Below are positions 17,636-25,256 of a stretch of DNA of 64,000 bases, piece by piece. The notes beneath the pieces were generated by a model that saw only the letters and a list, made by a program, of their open reading frames with translations, did not search any database and had not been told where the DNA came from. Positions within the stretch are counted from its first letter, which is position 1. The number at the start of each line of letters is the position of its first letter. Both the position numbers and the translations under genes were made by a program. The stretch is from Flagellimonas aurea (GTDB taxonomy: Bacteria > Bacteroidota > Bacteroidia > Flavobacteriales > Flavobacteriaceae), in contig NZ_JAFLNL010000012.1 in NCBI RefSeq assembly GCF_017313785.1, forward strand, positions 53,526 through 117,525, given 5' to 3'.

Positions 17636-18765
17636 TGTTGTAATATTTTGCTTAAATCGAACATGGGCGAATACATGGCGATAAGGACCACCCCAACAAT
17701 GGATCCGATGATCACAATGATCAAGGGCTCCACCACCACCCCTATCATTTTGGTTTGGTGCTGGGTTTCCTCTTCGTACTGTAGGGCCAATCGCTCGAAC
17801 ATCTCATCCAAGGTGTTGACACGCTCCGCAACACTGACCATGGAAATCATCTTAAAATCATATACCGGATGTTTGGAAAGAGCCGTTGACAACTGTTCTC
17901 CCTTGGACACATCTGCTTTGACCCTTTCCAAACTGGATTCAAATGGATAAAACCCTATCATTTTATGCACCAGTTCAAGGGAGGTGATCAGGGGTGTCTT
18001 CGCTCCCAACAAAAGGCTCATCGATTGGCAAAAACGGGTCGTATAGACCTGATGTACCAATTTTCCCAAAAAGGGAACCTTTAACAGGGCCTTGGCGCGG
18101 AAGGCTTTATAGGCAACGTTCCTTCGATACAGGTAATGGAGGGCCAACAAAACCGTGAAGGTTAGCAAGGAGGCCACCATGATCCCAGTGAAATTTTCCG
18201 ATAGCACAATAACTTTTTTGGTCAATGCGGGCAGTTCCTTTCCAAATTGCCGGAATACGGATGAGAACATGGGCACCACATATTGCAGCATAAAATAGAG
18301 CACTCCCAAGGTCAACATCAAGACAAAGGAAGGGTAAGTAAATACAGAGATCATTTGTCTTTTGGTCTTTACCTTTCTATCGAAGAATTGGCTCAATTCA
18401 TTGAGCACCTTACCAAGCTTCCGTGTTTCTTCGCCTATTTTGATACTGTAGTACTCATAAGGTGAAAACTTCCCGGAATCTTTGAAGGCCGCATAGAGCG
18501 ATTTTCCTTTGATCACCTGCTTGGTAATATCTGCAATAAATTCCTGGTGTACCTTTTTCTTTTGCTGATTTTTCAAAATGTCCAGCGCCTGTCTAAAGTC
18601 CACTCCTGAATTCAATAAAGTGGCAAACTCCTTATAGAACTCCACTTTGTTCTTATTGGAAAATCCCTTATTGAGTTCCAATTCCAATAGTTTGGTTACT
18701 TTTCCCTCTTTTTTTACAGCCGTTTTTGGCCTACTGGATCGATATGTGGATATATCAACGCCCAT
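17632..18765 (-). CDS. GspF/PilC-type platform protein
   Basis: About 377 residues from the ATG at 18765 (MGVDIS); an upstream ATG at 18795 would extend the overlap with the preceding gene to 41 bases. It has two T2SSF domains: about 45-170 (EFYKEFATLLNSGVDFRQALDIL, SLYAAFKDSGKFSPYEYYSI, IGEETRKLGKVLNELSQFF) and about 250-375 (FCQSMSLLLGAKTPLITSLEL, AERVNTLDEMFERLALQYEEE). Three membrane segments lie at the usual places, the last being VVEPLIIVIIGSIVGVVLIAM. It is the inner-membrane platform that couples the ATPase to pseudopilin assembly. It overlaps the downstream GspG-like gene by 4 bases. Confidence 0.94.
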   Translation of the reverse strand: MGVDISTYRSSRPKTAVKKEGKVTKLLELELNKGFSNKNKVEFYKEFATLLNSGVDFRQALDILKNQQKKKVHQEFIADITKQVIKGKSLYAAFKDSGKFSPYEYYSIKIGEETRKLGKVLNELSQFFDRKVKTKRQMISVFTYPSFVLMLTLGVLYFMLQYVVPMFSSVFRQFGKELPALTKKVIVLSENFTGIMVASLLTFTVLLALHYLYRRNVAYKAFRAKALLKVPFLGKLVHQVYTTRFCQSMSLLLGAKTPLITSLELVHKMIGFYPFESSLERVKADVSKGEQLSTALSKHPVYDFKMISMVSVAERVNTLDEMFERLALQYEEETQHQTKMIGVVVEPLIIVIIGSIVGVVLIAMYSPMFDLSKILQQ

Positions 18766-19255
18766 GGCCATACATTTTATTGATTTGGTCTGCAATCGGG
18801 GTTTCCATCACCTCGGTCATCGTAATGGGTATCCCTCCCAGTTCGGTCTCCAATCTGAGCCTCGTGCCCCATTGATTTTCTTCCCAATGAAATGCGGTAA
18901 TTCCGATAGCAAAGGTATCCCGCAGCACATCCGTCCGCTCCCGCACTACCCTATGGGCAAAAAAGTGATACTCATGCGTCCTTCCTTCCTTAAAACCAAG
19001 TTTTATCACATTGTCTTCCATAGCCTCTATCTCATGGGCATGGAATAGATCGGAAGCCAGTATACTTTTGAACTGATTGTACTCCATCTGCTCCTGTGCA
19101 TAATCCCTATAGGCATACAATTGCTGGTTCAGCTGTACATAAATGGCATACATCATTCCCATGATCAGGGAACTGACCACCATGGCGATCAAAAGTTCTT
19201 GGACCGTAAAGGCCTTTCGATATATCTTGTCACTATTGCAGTACCACATATTCAT
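18755..19255 (-). CDS. Pseudopilin (GspJ/PilW-like)
   Basis: About 166 residues from the ATG at 19255; neighbouring ATGs at 19249 and 19267-19270 are also possible, and the longer open frame upstream only overlaps the previous gene. The leader ends YRKA, followed by FTVQELLIAMVVSSLIMGM, with Phe at +1, Glu at +5 and a hydrophobic N-helix. The -1 residue is Ala. The body contains DLFHAHEIEAMEDNVIKLGF and a beta-rich end (ITAFHWEENQWGTRLRLETEL), similar to minor pseudopilins that cap the tip. It overlaps the preceding pseudopilin gene by about 20 bases and the GspF gene by 11, so all three are probably translationally coupled. Confidence 0.8.
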   Translation of the reverse strand: MNMWYCNSDKIYRKAFTVQELLIAMVVSSLIMGMMYAIYVQLNQQLYAYRDYAQEQMEYNQFKSILASDLFHAHEIEAMEDNVIKLGFKEGRTHEYHFFAHRVVRERTDVLRDTFAIGITAFHWEENQWGTRLRLETELGGIPITMTEVMETPIADQINKMYGHGR

Positions 19256-19574
19256 ATATTTTTTCATCATTGGGCAAACGCACGGTAAACTTGATATGAT
19301 ACGCTTCGACCCCTTCCATTTTCGACACCTCTTTCTGGATGGTATATGTGGGAAAGGTAAAATCCTCATGCTCCGGAAACCGTGTTCCTTTATCTGACCA
19401 TAACAGTTCCTTGACCTTTTGTTCGGCCTCATAGAAGGGCAAGGCCCTATCACTCTGTAGAACATTCACATAAATCACCAGTGCAATTCCTAGACAGACT
19501 GCTACAATGACCATTGCCATAATGGATTCCACCAAAGAGGCGGCCTTTATGTTATAGTTTTTTGATGATGCCAT
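19233..19574 (-). CDS. Pseudopilin (GspI/PilV-like)
   Basis: A 113-residue minor pseudopilin. The leader MASSKNYNIKA is followed by ASLVESIMAMVIVAVCLGIAL: Glu at +5, a long hydrophobic helix, and Ala instead of Gly at -1. The SLVESIMAMVIV wording is characteristic of GspI/PilV minor pilins, which often read SLIEVLVAL. The globular domain (WSDKGTRFPEHEDFTF, then VSKMEGVEAYHIKFTVRL) is small and beta-rich. It starts within the end of the preceding gene (23-base overlap). Confidence 0.82.
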   Translation of the reverse strand: MASSKNYNIKAASLVESIMAMVIVAVCLGIALVIYVNVLQSDRALPFYEAEQKVKELLWSDKGTRFPEHEDFTFPTYTIQKEVSKMEGVEAYHIKFTVRLPNDEKIYEYVVLQ

Positions 19575-20769
19575 ACGATCCTATTATATTGTCGTCTATC
19601 ATAGTCCCCAGAAAACCAGGGTCCAAAGCTTTTTGGTCCACACGGCCATCTTCAATGTAATTTTCATAGGATGAAGCCTCGGTCTTCAGATAAAAGTCAT
19701 GGGTAAACAGGGAACCGATCACCTGTCCTTTAAGCTCTGTGCTCCCCTCACAATACACTTCTCCTATGACCTCAGCATCTTTTCCTATGGTTATCCGGTT
19801 AACCCCGGGTTTACCCCCGACAGTGCCCACCAGAGCGACCTTGCCCAACACCTTGCTCCCGGATTCCAAATAAATCAATGATTCTTCGGGCTCCTCGAAA
19901 TTGAGATATAGACTTGAAGGATATTCAAGGACCGCACCCTCTTGCAATATGATCTTTTGGGAAGCGGTCACTTGGACGCTGCCCACAAATCCTTTTTGAA
20001 AAACCACGATGGGCGCATGGATGACGATATCCTCCAATCGATTGTCCCTATGTATAAAGATGGAGTCCATGGCCTTGAGGACCACTTTTCCCTCCAATTC
20101 CCTTTCCAATAGTTCATTTTCCCTAAGATTTAGATACAGTGGAGCATTCCCGAATGCGTTATAGACTTTCTCTCCCTTTTTCAGTTCCTCGACAAAAGCG
20201 ACCGTATCGGTAAGCCGCGCCGGAACTACAAAACCTGCCTTAGGTTTGGGCAGTTTATGGGTTGAATGCCATTGGGCACCCTCCAAAAAGGTAAAGGAAC
20301 TAAAGGATTGGGAAGTGATATACCCTTTCTTGATTCCTTTTTGGGGCACATAGGCATCCCCTATGATCTTGGCCTTGCCCACCATCTGCAAAGGTTTTTC
20401 GCTATCCGCTAGGTATAGGGCCGGCCGCTCTTTATATTTTTGTCCGATAAGAACACTTCTTGAAACCGTATCCTGTTTTAGCGTGGAACGGACCTGAAGG
20501 ACATGGTACAGCCCCCAAGGATGGGTTGTTGCCCTCGAAACGATACCATTATCGAAAAGATCGATATCATCGGAATCCCCGATGCTTGTAGGCCCCTTTG
20601 CCAAAAAATAGTTGATGGCCGATCGGTTGTTGGCCAAAAGTTCGGTCCGCATTTCCATTTGCAGGGCAAATAAGTTGGAATACTGACTGATCAGCAATAA
20701 GGCCGAGCAGCAGATACCAACGACCACACAGATCAAGATTGCATAATATATCGAACTGGCCTTAATCAT
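19552..20769 (-). CDS. GspK/PilX-like minor pseudopilin
   Basis: About 405 residues from the ATG at 20769, which overlaps the TAA of the preceding gene (ATGATTAA). A longer upstream frame exists but lies inside that gene. The start MIKA is followed by SSIYYAILICVVVGICCSALLLI, an extremely short leader, Ala at -1 and Tyr instead of Glu at +5. Lack of Glu5 is typical of GspK, which sits at the pseudopilus tip. The large extracytoplasmic part has beta-helix-like wording (KVLGKVALVGTVGGK, AEVIGEVYCEGSTELKGQVIG), reminiscent of bactofilin or polymer-forming repeats, so the tip may carry a small beta-helix. Its size is larger than the other pseudopilins, also as in GspK. Confidence 0.72.
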   Translation of the reverse strand: MIKASSIYYAILICVVVGICCSALLLISQYSNLFALQMEMRTELLANNRSAINYFLAKGPTSIGDSDDIDLFDNGIVSRATTHPWGLYHVLQVRSTLKQDTVSRSVLIGQKYKERPALYLADSEKPLQMVGKAKIIGDAYVPQKGIKKGYITSQSFSSFTFLEGAQWHSTHKLPKPKAGFVVPARLTDTVAFVEELKKGEKVYNAFGNAPLYLNLRENELLERELEGKVVLKAMDSIFIHRDNRLEDIVIHAPIVVFQKGFVGSVQVTASQKIILQEGAVLEYPSSLYLNFEEPEESLIYLESGSKVLGKVALVGTVGGKPGVNRITIGKDAEVIGEVYCEGSTELKGQVIGSLFTHDFYLKTEASSYENYIEDGRVDQKALDPGFLGTMIDDNIIGSYGIIKKL

Positions 20770-21607
20770 TTTCCTTGGGCTTTTTACGTTTTCCTTGAAA
20801 CAGGCGCTTGAAGAAACCGGGCTTTTTTGGCTCCTTTTTTGATGGTTTCGCATTCTGTTGCTCGATCATCCGCTGTCGTGCCTTGGGACTAACCCTTCCA
20901 TTGGCCTTTTTTTTCTGGAACAAGCGATGGAAAAAGCCTTGCTTTTCCGCAGTTTCCCTGTTATCTACTTCCTCGTTTTCCTTGTTCTTTTTGGTGAAGA
21001 TGCGTTTGACCCATGAGTCCCTTTTGGCAAGGGAATCATTGCCGGTGGTGTCGATGGGGACCAGACGGCCCCGCTTATACCGGAGGGTATCCCCATGGGC
21101 ATGGTCCACCCATTCTCCTACTTTGTTGCCCCTCCTATATTTTCCGTGCTCCAAAGCACTGCCCAAACTATCCCATTGCAAGAATTTTCCGTGCTCCCTT
21201 CCCTGCTTCCATCTGGACTTCGAGGCCAAATTGCCGTTGGGGTACCAAGTGGTCCACAGCCCCTCCCTAAGGCCTTTTGTATAGGTGCCCTTTTCGGCCA
21301 GTTGATTGTTCGGATAATATCTGATGTAGTCTCCATCCAACAATTCCCCGGCATAATTGTCCTGGGAACTGTGCACACTACGGGTCTTGTACCAATAATA
21401 GGTACGTTTTGTTTTTGGAACGGGAGTTCGATCCGTGACATGGACGATCTCTCGAAAGCCATCTTCATTGATCACCTTTCTATTTAGGGACATTTCAGGA
21501 GCCTGTCCCCGTAGATTCAGCGGCACCCATATCAAAAGTACTCCCAGGGCGAAGATTGCCCAAGGATTGTGAATACGCCAAAAGTCTTTTATAGGAATTA
21601 GATGCAT
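20762..21607 (-). CDS. MORN/YwqK-like protein with basic C-terminal repeats
   Basis: A 281-residue protein with one N-terminal membrane segment (WAIFALGVLLIWVPL). A run of MORN-like beta-hairpins covers about residues 85-175 (DGDYIRYYPNNQLAEKGTY, REGLWTTWYPNGNLASKSRW, HGKFLQWDSLGSALEHGKY, KVGEWVDH), similar to YwqK-family proteins. The C-terminal hundred residues are highly basic, with three related motifs: SWVKRIFTKKNK, GFFHRLFQKKK and GFFKRLFQGKRKK. These could bind nucleic acid, acidic lipids or another subunit. I do not know its role in the pilus-like system; its position just before the GspK-like gene, with 8 bases of overlap, suggests it is co-expressed. Confidence 0.65.
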   Translation of the reverse strand: MHLIPIKDFWRIHNPWAIFALGVLLIWVPLNLRGQAPEMSLNRKVINEDGFREIVHVTDRTPVPKTKRTYYWYKTRSVHSSQDNYAGELLDGDYIRYYPNNQLAEKGTYTKGLREGLWTTWYPNGNLASKSRWKQGREHGKFLQWDSLGSALEHGKYRRGNKVGEWVDHAHGDTLRYKRGRLVPIDTTGNDSLAKRDSWVKRIFTKKNKENEEVDNRETAEKQGFFHRLFQKKKANGRVSPKARQRMIEQQNAKPSKKEPKKPGFFKRLFQGKRKKPKEND

Positions 21608-21654
21608 AGGTAGGTTGTTGTAGGATTTGGGATGACGTTACTATGATCTTGTGT

Positions 21655-23193
21655 TCATATCTTGAATTTTTGGAAGGTGATGACATTTCCCTTTTTGGAA
21701 CTACTGATCGTATTGAACCCGGATGGGGTATATATTCCTTTGAACAAATATTCACCTGTAGCATTGAGCTGTTTCAAATAATCTTGAAACGACCGATCAT
21801 AAAGGGCTGTATAAATTATCGAACGCTCCAATTTTAAGTTTTTATAAGCATCCGTTTTTATTTCATATTCCGCGGAGAGTCCATTGTAGTGTCTGGATTG
21901 ACTATAGAATCCATAGCGCTTGTATCTTTCTTCGGCCACCACAGCTCCCGTATCCTTGTCCAACACATAGAAGTCACAATAGTTTGTGCCTTTGGTGGAA
22001 TTGACGGACACCCCAATAAAGGGCTGGTAAACATCAAATGACAGATACCTGTTGGCACTATTGATATAATGGAGGCTGGTATCCTCCAGGGTATGTTGCT
22101 TTTGCCAAAGGAGATTTCCCTTCATGTCGAACTTTTTGATCAGAATTCCCGAATCACCCCGTTTTGGTTTGATACCGGCGTAGATATAAACCGTATGATC
22201 ATAAGGGTCGAATTTAATATGTCCCTTCGCATTGTCAGTGGCAAAGCTGTAGTTGTCCGTATCCGTGGAACCGACAGTATTTCCCAGGCCGTATCGTTTG
22301 ACGACCGTGGTCGAGGTAAAACTGCCGTTTTCCAGGTTTGCGATGGCAAACTTATCGTTCGCCGGATCCAGTACTTCAATAGGAAGGTCATGGGTTTCGA
22401 TGGGCTTTCCTTGATAGGAGAACCGAACCAGCTTGTATGTTCTGGTTGTATCATTACCTTCCACGACAAAGGAAGCCCAAAAACCGGAGTCGTCATGATC
22501 CAACACCCTGGTGGCCGAACTGTTCCAATAGCAGTTTTCCGGCGTTTCTATCGAATGGACCTCAATCCCTTCGGAGCCCAATACTTTTTTGACCAAATAA
22601 TCCGATGCTGAAAAGGTCGATGATTGTGATACCAGGGTTCCTTCACTGAAAAATTTTGTCTTTTTCCCTGTAATTTCCTTCCCGATGATAAAGTAGGCCC
22701 CATCGGTCAAAAGTTCATGGTATACCGAATAATCCTTTTCGGATATACCATTGAGCTCCAAAACCCCATCTGAGACCAGCTCCCATTGGCCCGCCTTCGG
22801 CTGGTATGTAAAATATGCCCCGGACTCCGATGTGGAATCAAAGTTGGATAGATCGACCTTGTCATCCAAAACTAACGTTCTGGAGGTTTTAAAATCATCG
22901 TTCCAAACGCTGTAACGCGTCTTGTAATCTTCCTTATGGGCCCGCTCCAAGATATAAAAGTTACCGGTTTCCGTATATCCCGAATAGGTGATGGAATGGT
23001 TTTCATCGAGAACAATCTCTTTTGACTTCACTTGTGCTCCCATATGGGAATTCAAAAAAAGTGATAGGCAAAAAATCTGAAATAGCTTTTTTGACTTGTT
23101 CAAGGTTAGTGTTTTTGTATTATTTATCCTACTTTTTTCAAAGAAATATAAACATACCACTATTGATGCAACAAGTGAAAAACATGTTGTCAA
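21655..23193 (-). CDS. Secreted protein of unknown function, first gene of the pilus-like operon
   Basis: Up to 512 residues. The start is uncertain. The ATG at 23193 adds an odd hydrophobic segment; a TTG at 23103 would give a clean signal peptide (NKSKKLFQIFCLSLFLNS, cleaved after GAQ). The mature part is beta-rich with repeated strands that read like a propeller (for example ITYSGYTETGNFYILERA, GSFTSTTVVKRYGLG, HIKFDPYDHTVYIYAG, LLWQKQHTLEDTSLHYINSA). I do not recognise a family. The stop is 47 bases upstream of the MORN-like gene on the same strand, so it probably begins the operon and may be a substrate or surface partner of the machine. Confidence 0.6.
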   Translation of the reverse strand: MTTCFSLVASIVVCLYFFEKSRINNTKTLTLNKSKKLFQIFCLSLFLNSHMGAQVKSKEIVLDENHSITYSGYTETGNFYILERAHKEDYKTRYSVWNDDFKTSRTLVLDDKVDLSNFDSTSESGAYFTYQPKAGQWELVSDGVLELNGISEKDYSVYHELLTDGAYFIIGKEITGKKTKFFSEGTLVSQSSTFSASDYLVKKVLGSEGIEVHSIETPENCYWNSSATRVLDHDDSGFWASFVVEGNDTTRTYKLVRFSYQGKPIETHDLPIEVLDPANDKFAIANLENGSFTSTTVVKRYGLGNTVGSTDTDNYSFATDNAKGHIKFDPYDHTVYIYAGIKPKRGDSGILIKKFDMKGNLLWQKQHTLEDTSLHYINSANRYLSFDVYQPFIGVSVNSTKGTNYCDFYVLDKDTGAVVAEERYKRYGFYSQSRHYNGLSAEYEIKTDAYKNLKLERSIIYTALYDRSFQDYLKQLNATGEYLFKGIYTPSGFNTISSSKKGNVITFQKFKI

Positions 23194-23355
23194 AATGCAT
23201 TTTCTGTATATGAGCGAAGTGTATTACAAAGGATGCTCGCCTTTATGAAAACCAAACCTTGGAAATCGCCCGTAATCCAATACTTGTTTATCCAATGGAT
23301 ACAACATAGATTTCTGATTCCAAGAACCAAAATGCTAGTCTTCTAAATGAAAGTT

Positions 23356-23460
23356 CTAATTGGGCTGTGGCAAACCAAAGGTATAGTAATTGTTATAGGC
23401 AATCACATCCGCAGTCAGTTCATCCATATCGGTACAAAGTTTTTACTGTCCCTACTACTA
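23356..23460 (-). pseudogene. Fragment of an RHS repeat-associated core
   Basis: On the minus strand this reads GDSKNFVPI in one frame and then, after a shift, DELTADVIAYNNYYTFGLPQPN and a stop. It is closely similar at the DNA level to the segment around 26290-26400 in the large RHS gene, whose protein has VGDRKNL and DVIAYNNYYPFGMQQPN in the same place. It is therefore a leftover of another RHS gene end, with a frameshift and truncation on both sides. The remainder of 23194-23521 contains nothing else that I can recognise. Confidence 0.75.
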
Positions 23461-23521
23461 ATCTTATACTTCCTAAGTTTGAATACATTTTTACTTTTAA
23501 GGCACAAGAAAAATCCTTGAG

Positions 23522-23941
23522 TTAGCGAGGAAATTTATATGCCTTTATCTTCATGCTGTCAGACTCCAAATCAACACCCAATAATCCACGCTTTTTGTTG
23601 TGAAAAAAATTCATTCTATACAAACCATTAAATCTATGATTCTTAGTTTCTATCCTTAAATATTGAACATTGTCTATTGTTTCAATTCCCCAAATTCCAG
23701 TTGTTCTCTCAAATTCAATAGTTTTTGGAATTGTCAATACTGGAAATTTTTCATCTTCAAAAAAAAGAACATTCAAAGACAGGGAATCATTATAAGGTTT
23801 TTGATTATAGTATATTTCGTTTATCTCCCACGTTCCTTTTATCTTATCAAAGTAATAATCCTTACTACTCTTACATCCAACCATTAAAAGTATTGGAAAG
23901 ATTAAATGCAAGAATAACAGTTGTTTTTTATTCTTCCTCAT
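23522..23941 (-). CDS. Small lipoprotein, candidate immunity protein of the displaced toxin tail
   Basis: A 139-residue lipoprotein with the lipobox LLMVGC (Cys23) and a small beta-barrel-like body: KGTWEINEIYYN, VLFFEDEKFPVLTIPK, TGIWGIETIDNVQYLRIETK, FNGLYRMNFF. The pattern of KGxWxI then repeated strands resembles lipocalin-like single-domain lipoproteins. It starts inside the end of the toxin-tail frame (14-base overlap), which is the usual arrangement of a toxin and its immunity gene. Envelope anchoring would fit a toxin acting in the periplasm or entering through it. The stretch is visibly AT-richer than the operons around it, consistent with transfer. The function is inferred from position. 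Confidence 0.6.
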   Translation of the reverse strand: MRKNKKQLLFLHLIFPILLMVGCKSSKDYYFDKIKGTWEINEIYYNQKPYNDSLSLNVLFFEDEKFPVLTIPKTIEFERTTGIWGIETIDNVQYLRIETKNHRFNGLYRMNFFHNKKRGLLGVDLESDSMKIKAYKFPR

Positions 23942-24674
23942 TTACACCTTTACTTTTAAGCGATTTAGATTGGATGTTGTCCTTTTTCACTTCCAATACT
24001 TCTCTAGTTTTATCGTCAGCCATTGTTTTCAATTGCTCTCTGTTAGGAATCTCAGGTTTCTTTGCTATCTCATTATAGATTTTCATGCCCATTTCATATA
24101 AGTCCTCATAGTCTTCAACTTTTTCTCCGTAAAGAATCGTATTTGCAATCAAGGACAAACTAAAATCATTTCGTGCATATTGTGGGATATATTTATCTCC
24201 AGAATTCAAAGTCTCTGTAATAGCTGGTACTACAAATTTTAAATAGACTTTCTCATGCTCTTCGGAAAGTTTGTAGTCCTGTTTTACCTCATAGTCTACC
24301 CATTTGCTCAAACCCCAATTAATGGTCTCCACAGCAGTAATAGCTACATGTCCTTTCGCATTTCTTAACCCACCCCCTACTAATCTAGGGTTATATCTAT
24401 TATCGTAAGTTCCATTGTTTTTAAAGTATCTGAACACTTCGGGTTTTGAGCCTTTCAAAAACTCCATTGTATCATCTTGCTCTAATAAACTCATGTATTC
24501 AACTTCCGAATAACCATAGTCAATAGTATTCAATGCTGGATATTTAAGCGACCCATACTTATCTCTAAACAAACTCATGGTAGATGGATTTGAGTTCTTT
24601 AGGTTAAGCCTAGCTGTACCCCAAGAAATAAACACTCTACTCTCTTTATAATCCAAATATTCCGCACCTTCCAA
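23928..24674 (-). CDS. Displaced RHS C-terminal toxin tail (orphan cassette)
   Basis: A 248-residue frame with no ATG at its beginning; it can start only at a TTG (24674). The open frame upstream reads SDGFELEGAEYLDYKE after a stop at 24693. DGFELEGA resembles the DLDGLE junction that ends the RHS core of the large gene, so the sequence begins where an RHS core would hand over to its variable end. The tail contains GSLKYPALNTIDYGYSEVEY, RLVGGGLRNAKGHVAIT and a helical second half; I do not recognise the catalytic class. It is probably the toxin end of a former RHS gene, silenced by replacement and kept as a reserve cassette. It overlaps a lipoprotein gene that may be its immunity partner. Confidence 0.6.
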   Translation of the reverse strand: MEGAEYLDYKESRVFISWGTARLNLKNSNPSTMSLFRDKYGSLKYPALNTIDYGYSEVEYMSLLEQDDTMEFLKGSKPEVFRYFKNNGTYDNRYNPRLVGGGLRNAKGHVAITAVETINWGLSKWVDYEVKQDYKLSEEHEKVYLKFVVPAITETLNSGDKYIPQYARNDFSLSLIANTILYGEKVEDYEDLYEMGMKIYNEIAKKPEIPNREQLKTMADDKTREVLEVKKDNIQSKSLKSKGVNEEE

Positions 24675-24739
24675 TTCAAAACCATCACTTAACTATAGAC
24701 CAAGTTCAGTCCACTTTTAGTTGAAGATTTACAGTCACA

Positions 24740-25246
24740 TCACAACAAATCATCATTTTTCGAACGCAACATCTTTAAAATACTTTCGTCATATTCTGCA
24801 TTTTCTGCAAAAATTAATGGACTTCTACCCGCATTATTCAAATGATTTGGGTTTGCTCCCTGACCTAAAAGTGCTTGAATCATAGTCAATCTTTTATTAC
24901 CATATCCATCATCATTAAATACCGCGGCCCATAACGGTTGGTTCCCATAATTGTCCTGAATATCAATATCCACACCTTTTTCAAGACATTTAATTAAGAC
25001 TTCTTCATCATAAAAAACAGCTAGATGATGTAGAATAGTTTGCCCTTTATTGTCTTGGTGGTTTAAATCTATTCCTCTACCAATTAAATAAAGGGCCAGC
25101 ATCTTTAATCCCCTAAAAAGAGATACCATCAGTAAATTATAACCCTCATCGTCCTTAGCATTGATATTGACCCCCTCCTTTTCAATCAAATCGATTACTT
25201 CGCCCTCTTCATTCTGTTCGGCAAAGTCAAACAATAAATTTTCCAT
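24740..25246 (-). CDS. Ankyrin-repeat protein, candidate immunity to the GH-E nuclease
   Basis: About 168 residues from the ATG at 25246 (MENLLFDFAEQ), 10 bases after the stop of the large RHS gene; a longer frame would overlap that gene. It has no signal peptide, so it is cytoplasmic. Four ankyrin repeats are visible: INAKDDEGYNLLMVSLFRG, LNHQDNKGQTILHHLAVF, IDIQDNYGNQPLWAAVF, PNHLNNAGRSPLIFAEN. Ankyrin proteins are a known immunity class for polymorphic toxins. Cytoplasmic location is what is needed against a DNase or RNase. The gene is AT-rich like the toxin tail beside it, and both probably moved together. Confidence 0.8.
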   Translation of the reverse strand: MENLLFDFAEQNEEGEVIDLIEKEGVNINAKDDEGYNLLMVSLFRGLKMLALYLIGRGIDLNHQDNKGQTILHHLAVFYDEEVLIKCLEKGVDIDIQDNYGNQPLWAAVFNDDGYGNKRLTMIQALLGQGANPNHLNNAGRSPLIFAENAEYDESILKMLRSKNDDLL

Positions 25247-25256
25247 ATTTTTATAA

